Origin: Methylobacterium aerolatum
GTDB lineage: Bacteria; Pseudomonadota; Alphaproteobacteria; Rhizobiales; Beijerinckiaceae
Length of the DNA: 64,000 nt
Assembly (NCBI RefSeq): GCF_022179085.1
Contig: NZ_BPQE01000025.1
Span: 1-64,000 of the forward strand
Reading direction: 5' to 3'
How positions within the stretch are numbered: the first letter of the stretch is position 1; every line of letters begins with the position of its first letter. Shown here piece by piece: positions 8,432-17,684 of the stretch. The translations under genes were made by a program, and so were the position numbers. The notes below the pieces were generated by a model. That model did not search any database. It saw nothing but the letters and a program-made list of their open reading frames with translations, and had not been told where the DNA came from.

Positions 8432-9970
8432 TCAGGCGAGGTGGCGCCCCTCGTGGACGCCCCATTGCAGGTAGTGGGTGAGCGGATCGATATGCGCCGC
8501 CGCCACGTCCGGGTTGGCCGCGAGGTAGGCGGCGGTGTTGAAGTCGGCCGAGGCGTTCCGCCCCTCCTTCCAGCCGAAGGTGTCGTAGTGCGCCAGCGGG
8601 TCGACATGCGCGGCGGCGACGTCGGGGTTGTGGGAGAGGTAGTAGGCGGGGTCGAAGTAGGCGCCGGCCTTGCGGTTCTCGTGCCAGCCGTAGTTCGCGT
8701 AGTGCTGGTAGGCGAAGGCCAACGTGTCCCCGCCGGAGGCGAGGGCGGCCGTGGCCACGTCCGGGTTGGCGAGGAGGTAGTACTCGGCGTCGAAGGAGCC
8801 GTGGTTGAACGAGGCGGAATTGCCGACCGCCGCGTAGGCTTGGCGCCCCTCGAACTGGCCGTAGGACAGATAGTGCAGGAACGGGTCGATCCCGGCGGCC
8901 TTCACGTCCGGATTGTGCTGGAGATACTGCTGGACGTCGAAGGTGGCGGTCGGGTCCCGGCCCTCCTTCCACCCGAAGGTGTCGAAGTGCGTCAGGGCGT
9001 TCATCCCCGACGCGGCCACGTCGCGGTTGGCCGCGAGGTAACCCGCGCTCGAGAAGGACAGGCTCGGATCCGAGGGCATCATCGTCGGCGCCGAGGGCAT
9101 GTTCACCCCATAGGCCAGGGCGGTGGCGCCGTGCAGCCCGGGATCGTGGCCGTCCGGCGCGGAGATCGCCTGCTGGGCGACGGCGACGGCGTTCGGGGCG
9201 TTGGAATAGACGCGGATGTAGTCGATCGAGGAGGAGATCGGCACGCCGGCGAGGTTGGCGTTGTTGGCCTCGCCCGCCACGGCCTGGGTCGCGAGGTTCG
9301 CGATCAGGTACATCGGGCCGTGCATGTCGGAGGGCGTCGCCTGCCGCCCCACATATTGGCCGTCGACGTAGAAGCTGATGTAGTCCGGCTGCCAGTTCAT
9401 CCCGTAGGTGTGATAGCCCGACGAGGTCGACATCTCGCTGTAGACCTGCCGGTTGACCTGCCACGGCACGCCGTTCTGCGGATCGGTGGTGTGGATCGTG
9501 CTGTAGACGCCGCGCGGGTTCGATCCGTAATGCTCCACGACGTCCAGCTCCTGCCAGCCGCCGGCATTGTTGGGGTCGGGGATCTTGTGGTCGGGCATGA
9601 GCCAGAACGCGTCCCAGGCCCCCGGCGCGGCGGAGTAGTTCGCGCGGATCTCGAAGTAGCCGTAGGTCTGCGAGAAGCCGCCCTGGGTGGTGATCAGTCC
9701 CGATTGCCAGCTCCCATCGACGCCCGCGTTGACCGTACGCGGGGGCATGGCCGTGATGGTGAGGGCGCCGCCGCTGACGCGGAACGGGTCGTAGCCCGAG
9801 CTCGGATCGAGGAAGGAGGATTGGCCGAAGCCCACATCGGCATTGGTGCCGTAGTGCCACTCCGCCCGCCGGTCGGCCCAGGTGGTGCCCGCGCCGGTCA
9901 GCGAGATGCTGCGGGTGTTGAACTCGTCGTCGAACGTCAGGCGGTAGCCGGTGAGGTCGATCGTGGACAT
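8432..9970 (-). CDS. GH16 beta-glucanase with C-terminal YLAANPDV repeats
   Basis: A 512-residue protein. Residues 1-265 form a glycoside hydrolase family 16 domain with the catalytic ELDVVE motif (E141 nucleophile, E146 acid/base), so it probably cleaves a beta-1,3 or mixed-linkage glucan or succinoglycan-like polymer. From about 310 to the end there are five imperfect repeats of about 40 residues, of the type YLAANPDVAAAHIDPLTHY..GW.EGR. No N-terminal signal peptide is visible, which in this kind of rhizobial glycanase usually goes with type I secretion; that export route is inferred. I use the ATG at MSTIDL because the 11 residues before it are not domain-like. It neighbours the surface-sugar cluster and may trim that polymer. 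Confidence 0.85.
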   Translation of the reverse strand: MSTIDLTGYRLTFDDEFNTRSISLTGAGTTWADRRAEWHYGTNADVGFGQSSFLDPSSGYDPFRVSGGALTITAMPPRTVNAGVDGSWQSGLITTQGGFSQTYGYFEIRANYSAAPGAWDAFWLMPDHKIPDPNNAGGWQELDVVEHYGSNPRGVYSTIHTTDPQNGVPWQVNRQVYSEMSTSSGYHTYGMNWQPDYISFYVDGQYVGRQATPSDMHGPMYLIANLATQAVAGEANNANLAGVPISSSIDYIRVYSNAPNAVAVAQQAISAPDGHDPGLHGATALAYGVNMPSAPTMMPSDPSLSFSSAGYLAANRDVAASGMNALTHFDTFGWKEGRDPTATFDVQQYLQHNPDVKAAGIDPFLHYLSYGQFEGRQAYAAVGNSASFNHGSFDAEYYLLANPDVATAALASGGDTLAFAYQHYANYGWHENRKAGAYFDPAYYLSHNPDVAAAHVDPLAHYDTFGWKEGRNASADFNTAAYLAANPDVAAAHIDPLTHYLQWGVHEGRHLA

Positions 9971-10003
9971 GTCACGGATCCAGCGACAGGAACGTGCATC
10001 CAC

Positions 10004-10308
10004 TTCGACAGTAATAAATTTAATGTCGCATGAATCTTCTACTTCCAGATCGAGTACATAACGGATTTCGCAGAAGAAATTCGTTAAGTAAAAGAACGGT
10101 TATCGCCGGCCAGCCAAGTCGTCGGCGGCGCCGGGGCGCCGCCGGATCGCTTCGCTGCCCCCGCGACGGCGGCGAGGGCGGCCCGCTCGTGCAGTGACGC
10201 TCTCACTTCGTTCATGCGTGTCTGCGCTCGCTCATTGTTCTTGCATCAATGTTTCCAGTCTCGGCTGACGCCTCCGACTGGATCGATGCACGAGGTCCGC
10301 GGGGCCCC
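10004..10308. other. Intergenic region between glycanase and esterase
   Basis: The right half is GC-rich. The left half (10010-10110) is AT-rich, as expected for the leftward glycanase promoter. No gene, terminator with a T-run or repeat is convincing here. Confidence 0.4.
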
Positions 10309-11388
10309 CTACCGGTCGAGGTGACGGTCGAAGAAGGCGGCGATCTCGCCGAAGGCTTCCTGTGTCTCGGGCACCCGATCGTCCCGGTAGAACTGCGCGT
10401 GCGACTGGCCCTCGTAGACTTGCAGGACCGCCTCGACCCCGGCCCTGCGCAGGGCGCGGTGCATGCGCACGGTGTTGGACAGGAGGAGGTCCCGCGTCCC
10501 CGTGGTGAGGATGGTGGGCGGGAAGCCGCCGACGTCGCCGTAGACCGGCGACAGGATCGGGTCCTTCAGGTCGTGTCCGGCGGCGTAGAACCGGGTCGCC
10601 GCGTCGCAGAAGCCGTCCGGCGACACGAGCACGTTGTCGAGCCGCGCGTTGGTCTCGAAGGTGTCGCCGCGCTTCGTCGTGTCCGCCATCGGCGTGCCGG
10701 GCGCGATGGCCCCCGGCATCGGCAGGTTCTCCGCCTTGGACCGCAGCATCATCGCAAGCGTCAGGGCGCCGCCGGCCGAGCTGCCGAACACCGCGACCTT
10801 CTTCGGCGCGTGGTCCCTCATCACGGCCTTCAGCACCGTCATCGCGTCGTCGAGGGCCGCCGGGTAGTAGGCCTCGGGCGGCATCCGGTAATCGACGGCG
10901 ACGACGGTGATGCGCCCGAAACCCGCGAGCATCATCGCCTCGGGCAGGGCCGCCTCCCGGGGATTGAGGACGTAGCAGCCCCCGTGCACGTGCACCGCGA
11001 TCCTGTCCCGGTTCGCGGCGGGGATGTCGGAGGGCGTGATCGTGTAGGCGCGCACGCCGTCGATCACCGTGGGCGCGACGCTCACCCGCAGCCGCTCGGC
11101 CATCGGGCCGATCTGCGGCGCCGCCAGCGTGGCGAAGCTGTCCGACAGGGCCTTCCAGCCCTCGGGGGTGGTCGGCGGCGCGTCCCAGTTCTTCCGCAGG
11201 GGCTGGGCGATCAGGGCCTGCATCGCCGGGCTCACGGTGTCCGGCACGGGCACGGTCTTGGCGGGGACCTCGCGGGGGCCCGACGCGGCGGGGGCCTGGG
11301 CGGCGGGGGTCTGCGAGGCGGGGGTCTGGGCGAGCGCGACGGAGGTACCGGCGAGACCAACGAGGAGGGTGAGGGCGGCTGGGCGCAT
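10309..11388 (-). CDS. Secreted HSL-family (GDXG) esterase/lipase
   Basis: A 359-residue alpha/beta hydrolase of the hormone-sensitive-lipase type. It starts with a clear signal peptide (MRPAALTLLVGLAGTSVALA, cleavage near AQ), then a Pro/Ala/Gln linker (22-45). The oxyanion motif HGGC is at 135-138, the nucleophile S204 sits in GSSAGG, and a late EGQSHAQFY holds the catalytic histidine. It should act in the periplasm or outside the cell on short acyl esters. I chose the internal ATG because it gives the signal peptide; an upstream start would add about 34 Arg/Gly-rich residues. It is divergent from the CoA-transferase gene. Confidence 0.85.
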   Translation of the reverse strand: MRPAALTLLVGLAGTSVALAQTPASQTPAAQAPAASGPREVPAKTVPVPDTVSPAMQALIAQPLRKNWDAPPTTPEGWKALSDSFATLAAPQIGPMAERLRVSVAPTVIDGVRAYTITPSDIPAANRDRIAVHVHGGCYVLNPREAALPEAMMLAGFGRITVVAVDYRMPPEAYYPAALDDAMTVLKAVMRDHAPKKVAVFGSSAGGALTLAMMLRSKAENLPMPGAIAPGTPMADTTKRGDTFETNARLDNVLVSPDGFCDAATRFYAAGHDLKDPILSPVYGDVGGFPPTILTTGTRDLLLSNTVRMHRALRRAGVEAVLQVYEGQSHAQFYRDDRVPETQEAFGEIAAFFDRHLDR

Positions 11389-11804
11389 GGGTGCTCTCGT
11401 CACGGACAGGGTGAGGGGACGGCCGGGCAGGCGGTGGCGGGCCGCCGCCGCGGACCCGCGTCGCCCCCCGCGACCGGCCTCGACCAGCATGCCCGCCCAC
11501 TCCCTATGCCACGGAACCGGCAGGCGAAGGGACGCCCCGCGCTCCGGCGCGCAATTTTTCTGACGGTGCGTCGAAGAGTTTTTGAGCAGCGTGGAGTCGG
11601 CGTTTCAGAGTATCATGGTGTTGCGGTCTGATGGTCCAGCGCAATGCCGCATGATTTGTTGCATTGCAAAAGATTGTACATGCAGTCCGCACTCGATCAC
11701 CCGGACGAATTCCCCGGTGAAGGGGCGCGGGCGACGGTAAGCCGGATGACGGCGGGCGGCGAGACCGGCCGTCGGCCGGAGGGTCAGGGAGGATCGCGAG
11801 CCCC
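11389..11804. other. Divergent intergenic region with TTGCATTGCAA dyad
   Basis: About 415 bases between two divergent genes. At 11659-11669 the dyad TTGCATTGCAA lies in an AT-rich patch, 135 bases before the CoA-transferase start. Its TGC-N3-GCA core resembles sites bound by PhaR/AniA regulators of polyhydroxybutyrate metabolism in related bacteria. That link is an inference from similarity. No gene is seen. Confidence 0.35.
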
Positions 11805-13787
11805 ATGAGGAAGAACAAGGTCATCTCCGCCGACGAAGCGATCGCCCTCGTGCGCGCCAACGACGTCGTGACCACCACGGGCTTCGTGCAGAGCTGCATC
11901 CCGGAGGCGCTCCACGCCGCCCTGGAGAAGCGCTTCGTCGAGACCGGGGCGCCGCGGGGCCTGACCCTGATCATGACTGCGGGCGCGGGCGACAGCAAAG
12001 GCCTGGGCACGGGGCGCCTGCACCATGACGGGCTGCTCTCCCGGGTGATCGCCGCCAATTTCGGCCGGATGCCCAAGGTCGCCAAGGCGGCGCAGGACAA
12101 CCTGATCCGGGGCTACAACCTGCCCCAGGGCGTGATCTCGCAGCTCTACCGCGCCTGCGCCGCCGGCCAGCCCGGGCTGTTCTCGAAGGTGGGCCTGCAG
12201 ACCTACGTCGATCCCCGCCACGGCGGCGGCAAGGTCAACGACCTGACGAAGGAGGACATCGTCAAGCTGGTGGACGTCGATGGCGAGGAGTGGCTGTTCT
12301 ACACCGCCACCAAGATCGACGTCGCCTTCATCCGCGCCACCTCCGCCGACCCGTCGGGCAACCTCTCCTACGAGAAGGAGGCGCTGACGCTGGATTGCCT
12401 CGCCCAGGCGATGGCGGCCCGCAACAACGGCGGCATCGTCATCGCCCAGGTGGAGCGCATCGTCGATGACGGCTACCTGCTCCCGAAGGACGTGCGGGTG
12501 CCGGGCATCCTCGTGGATTGCGTCGTGGTGGCCGAGCCCGAGATGCACCGCATGAACTACGGCGTGATGCACGATGCGGCGCTCGCGGGCGAGATCCGCG
12601 TGCCCGTCACCGGCATCAAGCGGATGGCGCTCAACGAGCGCAAGATCATCGCCCGGCGGGCGGCCTTCGAGCTGCCGCCGAACGGCGTCGTGAACCTCGG
12701 CGTCGGCGCGCCGGAGGGGATCTCGTCGGTGGCCAACGAGGAGAAGATCACCCCCTACATCACCCTCACCACAGAGGCGGGGGCGGTGGGCGGCGTGCTG
12801 GCCTCGGGCTCGAGCTTCGGCGCGGCCACCAACGCCGACTGCATCATCGACCAGAACCAGATGTTCGACTTCTACGACGGCGGCGGCCTCGACATGACCT
12901 GCCTCGGCATGGCCGAGTGCGACCGGCTCGGCAACGTCAACACCTCGAAGTTCGGCGGCAAGCTCAACGGCTGCGGCGGCTTCATCAACATCTCGCAGAA
13001 CGCGCGGACCGTGGTCTTCGCCGGCACCTTCACGGCGGGCGGCCTGGAGATCGCCGTGCAGGACGGACGGGTCCGCATCGTGACCGAGGGCAAGGCGCGG
13101 AAATTCGTCTCCGAGGTGCAGCAGAACACCTTCTCCGGCCCCTACGCGGTACAGCGCTCGCAGCCGGTGCTCTACGTCACCGAGCGCTGCGTCTTCCAGC
13201 TCACGCCGGAGGGGCTGGAGCTGATCGAGGTGGCGCCGGGCATCGACATCGAGCGCGACATCCTCGCCCACATGGATTTCGCCCCCGTGGTGCGCAATCC
13301 CGTGCCCATGGACCCGCGCATCTTCCGCGACGAGCCGATGGAGCTGATCGCGGACCTGCTCAACCTCGATCTCAAGTCGCGCGTCAGCTACGACGACGAG
13401 CGCAACATCCTCTTCATCAACCTGGAGGGCTGGTACTGCCGGGTGAAGGGCGACCTCGACGAGTTGCGCATGACCATCGTCGCGGCCTGCCGCCAAGCGG
13501 GTCAGCGGGTCAACGCCGTGATCAACCACGACGGCTTCCGCCTCAACGAGAACCTCGTCGACGACTATGCCGGGGTCATCCAGTATCTCCAGGCGAACTA
13601 CTACGCGACGACCACCCGCTACGCCACCAGCGCCTTCCTGCGCCTGAAGATGGAGGAGGCCCTGAACCGCCGCGGCGTCGCCCCCCACGTCTTCGAGCGC
13701 AAGGAGGAGGCCCAGGCCTTCCTCGGCGCCAACGAGGACAAGAAGGCCCGCAAGCGGATCTCGCCGGCCGTCGCCTCCGCCGCCTGA
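11805..13787 (+). CDS. Propionate CoA-transferase-like acyl-CoA transferase
   Basis: A 660-residue protein. Residues 1-520 are a fused two-domain family I CoA-transferase. The active-site glutamate is E324 in TTEAGAVGG, the same local motif as propionate CoA-transferases, and GGFINIS and GTFTAGGL are family loops. It should move CoA between short acyl-CoAs and free acids such as acetate, propionate or acetoacetate. An extra C-terminal domain of about 130 residues (530-660, DLKSRVSYDDERNILFINLEGW...) is not needed in the classical enzymes and looks like a small alpha/beta STAS-like fold. The start has a weak ribosome site (ggaggatcg). It is transcribed convergently to the sugar cluster. Confidence 0.85.
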   Translation: MRKNKVISADEAIALVRANDVVTTTGFVQSCIPEALHAALEKRFVETGAPRGLTLIMTAGAGDSKGLGTGRLHHDGLLSRVIAANFGRMPKVAKAAQDNLIRGYNLPQGVISQLYRACAAGQPGLFSKVGLQTYVDPRHGGGKVNDLTKEDIVKLVDVDGEEWLFYTATKIDVAFIRATSADPSGNLSYEKEALTLDCLAQAMAARNNGGIVIAQVERIVDDGYLLPKDVRVPGILVDCVVVAEPEMHRMNYGVMHDAALAGEIRVPVTGIKRMALNERKIIARRAAFELPPNGVVNLGVGAPEGISSVANEEKITPYITLTTEAGAVGGVLASGSSFGAATNADCIIDQNQMFDFYDGGGLDMTCLGMAECDRLGNVNTSKFGGKLNGCGGFINISQNARTVVFAGTFTAGGLEIAVQDGRVRIVTEGKARKFVSEVQQNTFSGPYAVQRSQPVLYVTERCVFQLTPEGLELIEVAPGIDIERDILAHMDFAPVVRNPVPMDPRIFRDEPMELIADLLNLDLKSRVSYDDERNILFINLEGWYCRVKGDLDELRMTIVAACRQAGQRVNAVINHDGFRLNENLVDDYAGVIQYLQANYYATTTRYATSAFLRLKMEEALNRRGVAPHVFERKEEAQAFLGANEDKKARKRISPAVASAA

Positions 13788-13796
13788 GGGGCGGGA

Positions 13797-13821
13797 GCGG
13801 CGCGCGGGAGGGACGCGCCGC
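13797..13821. terminator. GC-rich hairpin between convergent genes
   Basis: GCGGCGCG at 13797-13804 and CGCGCCGC at 13814-13821 form a perfect 8-bp stem between the stop codons of two convergent genes. No T-run follows on either strand, so it is only a candidate bidirectional terminator. Confidence 0.35.
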
Positions 13822-13831
13822 GCGGGCCCCC

Positions 13832-16120
13832 TCAGAACCGGATGGGGTCGAGCAGGAACGTCGGCGGCTGATGCTGGAACCAGGGGCTGTAGTAGGGATC
13901 GACCGTCACCAGGTCAGACCAGCGCGCCCGGAAATAGTCCTGCTCGCTTGTCTCGACGGACCGGACGCGGTTCCGGCTCTCGTAGTGGTACAGGCTCGCC
14001 TGCGCGCAGTAGACGATGCGCAGCCCCTGCTCGTAGACCCGCAGGCACAGGTCGATGTCGTTGTAGTTAACGGCCAGGGCCTCGTCGAACCGGCCGACCC
14101 GGGCGAAGACCTCCCGGTCGATCATCACGCAGGCGCCCGTCACCGCCATGTAGTTGCGGTTCCCCACCGTCGAGAAGAAGTAGCCCGCATCGTTGCCGGG
14201 ATAGCCGCGCCGGACATGGTCCGGCATCCCGTTGCTGAAGGTCACGCCCGCGTGCTGGATCTCGCCGTTCTCGAACAGGAGCTTGGGGCCGACCGCGCCG
14301 ACGCCGGGCCGCTGGAGCAGGGCCAGCATGGCCTCGATCCAGTCCGGTGAGATCACCGCGATGTCGTCGTTCAGGAAGATCAGCACCTCGCCCGTCGCCG
14401 CCTGCGCGCCCAGGTTCATCTTCGCCGCGACGTTGAACACCGGATCCCGGTAGGTGACGCGGCGGGCGCCGAAACGGTCGAGGGCGGCCTGGGTCTGCGG
14501 CCGCAGGTCCCCGTTGTCGACGACAACGATCTCGATGTTCTTGTAGGTGCTGGTCTCGTGGATGCTGGCGATGCACTCCGCCAGGAGATCGACCTGTCGC
14601 CCGCCGATCTCGCTGTCGCGGCCGGCGCTCGGGATGACGATGGAGACGAGCGGCGTGGCGGTCAGGCGCCGCCGGAGTTCGAAGCACCCCGCATAGGCGC
14701 CGGGCCGCGCGAAGTCGACCTCACCCGTACGCCCGGCGCGATCACTCAGGGCGCGCAGGGCGGCGCCGATGACGTAATCCTTGTTGTCCATCCGCTGCGC
14801 GGTGGAGCCCGGAATCGCGCGCCAATGGTAGAGCACCTTGGGGACGTGGACGACGTTGCGGACATGCTCCGTGTAGCGGAGCACGAAGTCGTAGTCCTGG
14901 GCGCCATTGCACTCGTTGCGGAAGCCGCCGACCCGTTCGACGATGTCCATCCGGTAGAGGGCCAGATGGGCCGTGTACATGCAGGCTTCGAGGGTCTCTG
15001 GCGACCAGTCGGGCTTGAAGAAGGGCTCGTAGCGGACGCCTGCGATCGAGAGCTTGTCCTCGTCCGAATAGATGAAGTCGACCGTCCGATCCCGGTTGAG
15101 CACCTTCACGAACTCGTAGAGCGCATTGGCGGGAATGACGTCGTCGTGGTCCATAAGGGTCATGTACGCGCCGGTGGCCAGGGCCATCGCGTCGTTCGAG
15201 GCGAGGGAAATCCGCCCGTTCTCCGACCGCCGGTGGAGCTTGATGCGGGCGTCCTCGGCCGCGTATTTCTGCAGCATCGGCCAGATATGCCCCTCCGACG
15301 AGTTGTCGTCGCAGAGGCAGAGTTCCCAGTTCTCGTAGGCCTGGGCCTTGATCGACCGGATTGCCTCCTCCAGCCAGCGGCGCGGCGTGTTGTAGACCGG
15401 CATGACGATCGAGATCAGCGGCGTGAAGGCGAAGCGCGCGATCTCCGCGCGCATCCGCTCGCCGGTCAGACCCTCCGCCGCCTCGACGGTTTCGATCCAG
15501 GCGTTGTAGGAGGCGGGAGGATCGGACGGCCGGCCGGCCGCCAGGAAGCGGTCCCAGGCGCCGGCGAGGGATTCGTCCTTGAGGACGGCCAGCGCCTCCC
15601 GGGAGAGCGCCTTGAAGGTAGGCTTGTTCGTCGGATACAGTGCCAAGATCTGCTGAATGTTCTTCCTCACGCCCTTCGCAAAAGGCTCTGCTTTCATGAT
15701 GACGTAATTGATGCGGAACTCGCCCGCCGCTGCCATGGGATCGAAGCGGATGGTCCTGGTCTGCCTCGGAACGAAGATCCAGTCTTCGATTCCGTTCTTG
15801 TCGGCGCGCAGCCGCACGGATTGGGTCTCCGAGAACCCCTTTCCGGTGTCGAAGTAGAAAACCGGCGCCAGCTTGGTCTTTCCGACCGGCACGAGATCGC
15901 TCTGAACCCTGACCCAACGCCCCGCGTAGCGACGCAGGGACCGACCGGGATTGAGGTGGAAGACCGGATCGTCGCCCGACGAGCGCCAGTGGTCCGGCTG
16001 CTGCTCGACCAGCCCGAGATCATGCACCGGCTGGAGCTCGATCCGCACCGGAGGCGTCGCTCCCATCAGCCCGCCGCTGAGAACATTCGTGATCTGGCCG
16101 ATGAGAGCGGGAAGTTTCAT
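13832..16120 (-). CDS. Tandem GT2 family glycosyltransferase
   Basis: A 762-residue protein with an N-terminal 220-residue region of unknown fold, then two family 2 glycosyltransferase domains. The first (about 230-430) opens with SIVMPVYNTP and has MDHDDVIP. The second (about 485-720) opens with SIVIPSAGRD and has LNDDIAV. Such double GT2 enzymes build O-antigen or exopolysaccharide backbones in the cytoplasm. I chose the ATG of MKLPALIG because the frame upstream of it is the antisense shadow of the next gene. It is the last gene of the leftward sugar cluster, 125 bases after the reductase stop, and may transfer the sugar made by the genes before it. Confidence 0.85.
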   Translation of the reverse strand: MKLPALIGQITNVLSGGLMGATPPVRIELQPVHDLGLVEQQPDHWRSSGDDPVFHLNPGRSLRRYAGRWVRVQSDLVPVGKTKLAPVFYFDTGKGFSETQSVRLRADKNGIEDWIFVPRQTRTIRFDPMAAAGEFRINYVIMKAEPFAKGVRKNIQQILALYPTNKPTFKALSREALAVLKDESLAGAWDRFLAAGRPSDPPASYNAWIETVEAAEGLTGERMRAEIARFAFTPLISIVMPVYNTPRRWLEEAIRSIKAQAYENWELCLCDDNSSEGHIWPMLQKYAAEDARIKLHRRSENGRISLASNDAMALATGAYMTLMDHDDVIPANALYEFVKVLNRDRTVDFIYSDEDKLSIAGVRYEPFFKPDWSPETLEACMYTAHLALYRMDIVERVGGFRNECNGAQDYDFVLRYTEHVRNVVHVPKVLYHWRAIPGSTAQRMDNKDYVIGAALRALSDRAGRTGEVDFARPGAYAGCFELRRRLTATPLVSIVIPSAGRDSEIGGRQVDLLAECIASIHETSTYKNIEIVVVDNGDLRPQTQAALDRFGARRVTYRDPVFNVAAKMNLGAQAATGEVLIFLNDDIAVISPDWIEAMLALLQRPGVGAVGPKLLFENGEIQHAGVTFSNGMPDHVRRGYPGNDAGYFFSTVGNRNYMAVTGACVMIDREVFARVGRFDEALAVNYNDIDLCLRVYEQGLRIVYCAQASLYHYESRNRVRSVETSEQDYFRARWSDLVTVDPYYSPWFQHQPPTFLLDPIRF

Positions 16121-16245
16121 TTCGTCGCGCGTCCTGATCAGTTTCAGGGCTCGCCGCGTGGGGCGCGGAAGCCGAACAGTCTCTCGTGTCGCGAGCACGG
16201 ACTCTCGCAGCGTTGTCGTTCTTGGGAGTGTTATTGAGCAGCGGA

Positions 16246-17157
16246 CTATGTCGTTTGTCCGGTCGCCCGCGACGCCTCGCGCCACCATGCGGCGGTCTCC
16301 CGCAGCCCCACCTCGAGATCGACGCGCGGACGGAAGCCGACGGCCTCGGTCAGGATCGTCGGGTCGGCCGCGAGCAGGGGGGGATCGCCGGGCGCCGGGG
16401 GGCGGGCGCCGAAGGCCACGAGATCGCGGCCGCCAAGTTCGGAGGCCAGCCCCTCGATCAGGCGGCGCACGCTCACCGGCGATCCCGAGCCGATGTTGAA
16501 CGGGCCGCGATGGTCGCTGGCGAGGGCGGCGACGAAGGCGCCCGCCACATCCGCCACATGGAGGAAGTCGCGCTGCTGGAGCCCTTCCGTCGTCTCGACG
16601 GGCTGGCGCAGGGCGAGGGCGGAGGCGACATCGGAGACCAGGCGGTTTCGCGCCTCCCCAGGCCCGTAGAGCCAGAACACGCGACCCCAGGCGACCGACA
16701 GGCCGGTCTGGTCGCCGAAGGCACAGACCGCCCGCCGCGTCGCGTCCTTGATCCGGCCGTAGAACGTCGCCGGCACCGTCGGCGCATCCTCGCGCAGCCG
16801 CCCCTCGCCGGTCCAGTCGTACTCGGCGCAACTCCCCGCAAAGACCGCGCGGACGCCCCCCGCCCCGGCGAAGGCGCGGGTGAGGGACAGAGTGGCGGCG
16901 GACCAATCGAGGTTGTCCGGGGCGGTCCAGAACCGGCCCGGCGTCGCGTTCCAGGCGAGGTGGACGAGGTGGGTCGGCCGCACCCGGTCGATCAGCCGGG
17001 CGGGCGCGCCCGGCTCCAGCAGGTCCACCGCCTCGAAGGCGGCGCCCTCGGGGCCCGGCCGCCGCCCGGCCCCGACCACGGCGACGCCGTCCCGGACGAG
17101 CTGCGCCACGACGTTCCGGCCGATGAACCCCGAGGCGCCGGTCACCAGGACCTTCAT
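16246..17157 (-). CDS. NAD(P)-dependent nucleotide-sugar epimerase/reductase
   Basis: A 303-residue extended short-chain dehydrogenase. It begins MKVLVTGASGFIGRN with the Rossmann GxxGxxG, has FAGSCAEYDW, and YGRIK as the catalytic YxxxK. In this operon it is the best candidate for reducing the 4-keto group of the methylated CDP-6-deoxysugar; that role comes from context, and epimerase activity is possible. Its ATG overlaps the stop codon of the 3,5-epimerase gene (ATGA at 17154-17157), indicating coupled translation. Confidence 0.85.
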   Translation of the reverse strand: MKVLVTGASGFIGRNVVAQLVRDGVAVVGAGRRPGPEGAAFEAVDLLEPGAPARLIDRVRPTHLVHLAWNATPGRFWTAPDNLDWSAATLSLTRAFAGAGGVRAVFAGSCAEYDWTGEGRLREDAPTVPATFYGRIKDATRRAVCAFGDQTGLSVAWGRVFWLYGPGEARNRLVSDVASALALRQPVETTEGLQQRDFLHVADVAGAFVAALASDHRGPFNIGSGSPVSVRRLIEGLASELGGRDLVAFGARPPAPGDPPLLAADPTILTEAVGFRPRVDLEVGLRETAAWWREASRATGQTT

Positions 17158-17684
17158 GCCTGCCAATCCGGGTAGGTCGCGTCGCGCTCGGACAGGAACG
17201 GGGCGGCCAGGGGCCAGCGGATCCCGAAGGCGGGATCGTCCCAGCGCACGCCGGCGCCGAGGCCCGGCCGGTAGGGGGGCGTGATCTGGTAGAGGACGTC
17301 GCTGGCGTCCTCCAGGGTCTGGAAGCCGTGGGCGAGGCCGGGGGCGATGTAGAGGCCGATCCCGTTCCCGGCGCTCAGGGTCTCGCCGAACCACTGCCCG
17401 CGGGTCGGGGAATCCGCCCTGAGGTCCACCGCCACGTCGAAGATCGCGCCGCGCACGCAGCGCACGAACTTCGCCTCGGCATGGGGATCGGGCTGGAAGT
17501 GCATCCCCCGCAACGTGCCGGCCCGGGTGTTCGACGAGAGGCTCGACTGCTCGAACACGCCCGGCAGGCCGTGGGCGGCGAACTCCTGCGCGCAGAAGGT
17601 CCGCGTGAAGCTGCCGCGCTCGTCGGGGCGAGGCTCCGGCAGGACGCGCCAGAGCCCCGCGATGGGCGTCTCCTGGAAGATCAC
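17154..17684 (-). CDS. rfbC: dTDP-4-dehydrorhamnose 3,5-epimerase family protein
   Basis: A 176-residue RmlC-like cupin. It shows GSFTRTF, LRGMHFQ with the catalytic-type histidine near position 62, YIAPGLAHGFQ and the C-terminal VRWDDP motif. RmlC enzymes epimerise C3 and C5 of a 4-keto-6-deoxy nucleotide sugar. Here the substrate is probably CDP-linked because rfbF and rfbG lie upstream. The start is a GTG overlapping the stop of the methyltransferase gene by four bases; no ATG gives the full N-terminus. In C-branched sugar pathways such proteins often act at a single carbon. Confidence 0.85.
   Translation of the reverse strand: MIFQETPIAGLWRVLPEPRPDERGSFTRTFCAQEFAAHGLPGVFEQSSLSSNTRAGTLRGMHFQPDPHAEAKFVRCVRGAIFDVAVDLRADSPTRGQWFGETLSAGNGIGLYIAPGLAHGFQTLEDASDVLYQITPPYRPGLGAGVRWDDPAFGIRWPLAAPFLSERDATYPDWQA

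Noticed and set aside
8441-10033. Rightward 530-codon frame opposite the GH16 gene
   Set aside because: Val/Gly/Arg-rich shadow; the leftward frame holds the ELDVVE site and repeats.
11784-13688. Leftward 634-codon frame opposite the CoA-transferase
   Set aside because: Antisense shadow with no recognisable motif.
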